Below are positions 4,448 through 5,890 of a stretch of DNA of 5,890 nt, in pieces. This stretch comes from Verrucomicrobiota bacterium (GTDB lineage Bacteria; Verrucomicrobiota; Verrucomicrobiia; Chthoniobacterales; UBA10450). Location of the stretch: NCBI GenBank assembly GCA_003218525.1, contig QHNU01000153.1:1-5890 (forward strand), in the 5' to 3' direction. A model generated the notes under the pieces. It was not told where the DNA came from. It was given only the letters and a program-made list of their open reading frames with translations, and ran no database searches. A program made the translations under genes and the position numbers. Numbering within the stretch: the first letter of the stretch is position 1; each line of letters begins with the position of its first letter.

Positions 4448-5890
4448 GCGAGCGAGACGGAATCGGCAAAGGACACCACGGGAAGGAAGAGCCCTTTTAC
4501 GCTGGGCAGGGCCGGATCCTTGAGATGATTGCGGCGAGTGCGCCACTCGCGGACATTCTCACCAGGATCGTTCTACTGATGGAGGCGCAAACCGATGGAC
4601 TGCGCTGTTCCATACTGCTTTTAAGCAATGACGGCAAACGTGTGCGGCATGGCGCGGCACCGAATTTGCCGGAAGCTTATGTTAAAGCTGTTGACGGCCT
4701 TCCGATTGGCCCACGGGTTGGTTCATGTGGGACGTCGATGTATTTGCGAAAGCCGGTGATCGCCACGGACGTCCTGACCGATCCTCTTTGGTCTGATTAT
4801 CGCGACCTGGCGAAGAGTTGCGGTCTGCGAGCCTGCTGGTCGACGCCGATCATCTCATCTCATGGCGATGTGTTGGGTTCGTTCGCCATGTATCGCCAGG
4901 AGCGGCGGGGTCCAAATGCCGAGGAGACGCGGTTGACCGAGGCGGCCACCCACATTGCGAGTATCGCGATCGAGCGCCAGCAGGGCCACAGGATGTTACG
5001 CGAGCGAGAAGCGAGAATTAGCCTCGCTGCGGAGTCGGCGGATCTCGCGTTTTGGGTTTTGTACCCGGAACAAAACACCGCCTGGATGAGCAAAAAGGGG
5101 CGAGCAATGTACGGCTTCACTCCCCATGAACCGTTAACCCACGAGTCATTCGTATCACGTATTCACCCCGAGGAACGTGCCGCGGTTCAGGTGGCTTTTG
5201 AGCAGGCGCGAGCCTCCCAGCAGACGTTCGAGATTGAGCACCGGATCGTGCTGCCTGACGGCAAAACACGTTGGGTCATCACGCGTGGCCGAAGTCTTTG
5301 GGACGAGCATGGAAACGTTTTAGAAAAAATTTGCGTGACAATTGACCTCAGTGCGCAAAAGCAATCTGACCTGCAATTGCAAGTACAGCGGGAGGAGCTG
5401 GCACGTTTGAGCCGCATCGCGTTGATGGGCGAAATGACCGCTTCGCTCGGGCATGAATTGAATCAGCCCCTCGCCGCTATTGCCAACAACGCCGCAGCCG
5501 CTCGTCGCTTTTTCGACCGGGGACAAATCGACCCCGCGATACTTAAGGAGTTGCTGGCTGATATTACGGCGGCTAGTCACCGCGCCGGAGAAGTGATTAA
5601 TGGAATTCGAGGGATGGCACGCAAAGGCAAGAGCACGCGGAGTCGGCTAAACCTGAACGATGTAATCCGCGATACGTTACGGCTCGTGCGTTCCGACATT
5701 TTGATCCGGGAAACTGCCGTCGTCACGGACTTCGATTCTCGCCTGCCGGATGTGGAAGCTGCCCCGGTCCAGATTCAACAGGTATTGCTAAATCTGATCA
5801 TGAACGCCCTCGACGCGGTGGAAGCGCTTCCGCCCGCCGAGCGCCGCATCATTATTAGTACACGTTCACTTAAGGGAAAGAGTGCGGAAG
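4444..5890 (+). CDS. GAF-PAS sensor histidine kinase (3' end outside window)
   Basis: An open frame of 482 codons from ATG 4444 to the window edge. A GAF domain (about 25-178) carries the GSCGTSMYLRKPVIATD and LRACWSTPI runs typical of GAF modules in bacterial kinases. A PAS domain of the PAS_3 type follows (about 188-305; IHPEERAAV, LPDGKTRWV). The HisKA domain has phospho-acceptor H337 in GHELNQPLAA, the FixL/DctB-like form, and the start of the HATPase domain has N-box N454 (NLIMNALDA). No membrane helix is seen, so it should be cytoplasmic, and no FixL haem-binding pattern is apparent, so the signal is unknown. An in-frame TGA at 4441-4443 blocks extension upstream; ATG 4525 (about residue 28) is a later alternative start. 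No Shine-Dalgarno precedes ATG 4444, but the ATGA overlap with the receiver-head ORF would allow coupled translation. It is a paralogue of the kinase at 2-529. Confidence 0.95.
   Translation, partial: MSERDGIGKGHHGKEEPFYAGQGRILEMIAASAPLADILTRIVLLMEAQTDGLRCSILLLSNDGKRVRHGAAPNLPEAYVKAVDGLPIGPRVGSCGTSMYLRKPVIATDVLTDPLWSDYRDLAKSCGLRACWSTPIISSHGDVLGSFAMYRQERRGPNAEETRLTEAATHIASIAIERQQGHRMLREREARISLAAESADLAFWVLYPEQNTAWMSKKGRAMYGFTPHEPLTHESFVSRIHPEERAAVQVAFEQARASQQTFEIEHRIVLPDGKTRWVITRGRSLWDEHGNVLEKICVTIDLSAQKQSDLQLQVQREELARLSRIALMGEMTASLGHELNQPLAAIANNAAAARRFFDRGQIDPAILKELLADITAASHRAGEVINGIRGMARKGKSTRSRLNLNDVIRDTLRLVRSDILIRETAVVTDFDSRLPDVEAAPVQIQQVLLNLIMNALDAVEALPPAERRIIISTRSLKGKSAE

Noticed and set aside
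4818..5120. Short ORFs on both strands within the GAF/PAS region of the second kinase
   Set aside because: The kinase frame is continuous through here with GAF and PAS motifs; these are shadows.

Overview
This is a bacterial two-component signalling locus with all recognisable genes on the + strand. It has moderate-to-high G+C, few clear Shine-Dalgarno sites, FixL/FixJ-like kinase and regulator genes, and an MdtA-like efflux adaptor. It looks like a Gram-negative environmental or soil bacterium. Verrucomicrobiota or a neighbouring phylum is my guess from style alone and is not demonstrated.

Layout. (1) 2-529: the C-terminal part of a histidine kinase, overlapping by ATGA a complete FixJ/NarL-type response regulator (526-1158). 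(2) 1205-2299: an ORF whose first ~50 codons are the N-terminal 'head' of a receiver (REC) protein, fused in frame to a C-terminally short RND periplasmic adaptor. (3) 2300-3173: a patchwork of two paralogous mini membrane proteins, tail fragments of receiver genes, a receiver gene with an internal deletion, and a 14-codon relict of a LuxR-regulator 3' end. (4) 3221-3724 and 3782-4306: two intact single-domain receivers, about 88% identical over 140 residues. (5) 4322-4447: a truncated receiver head that ends by ATGA overlap on (6) 4444-5890: a GAF-PAS-HisKA-HATPase kinase that runs off the window and is a paralogue of the first kinase (about half identical where both are visible).

The most unusual property is a dispersed direct repeat: an intergenic leader plus the first codons of a single-domain receiver gene. 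It occurs five times (A-E, starting near 1150, 2761, 3165, 3726 and 4265). Only C and D still lead into a full receiver. In A, B and E the receiver is cut short, and the head is joined in frame (A) or by a 4-base stop/start overlap (B, E) to a different gene: the adaptor, a 39-residue membrane peptide and the kinase. Fragments of receiver tails lie next to the non-receiver segments. This suggests an array of duplicated receiver genes reworked by recombination, with receiver 5' ends now serving as transcription or translation leaders for other genes.

Likely working model (inference): the kinases sense through GAF/PAS domains and phosphorylate the FixJ-like regulator, while the stand-alone receivers act as competing phosphate acceptors or connectors. 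The kinase-LuxR-receiver order seems to have been duplicated as a block, so a second LuxR-type regulator would be expected just past position 5890.
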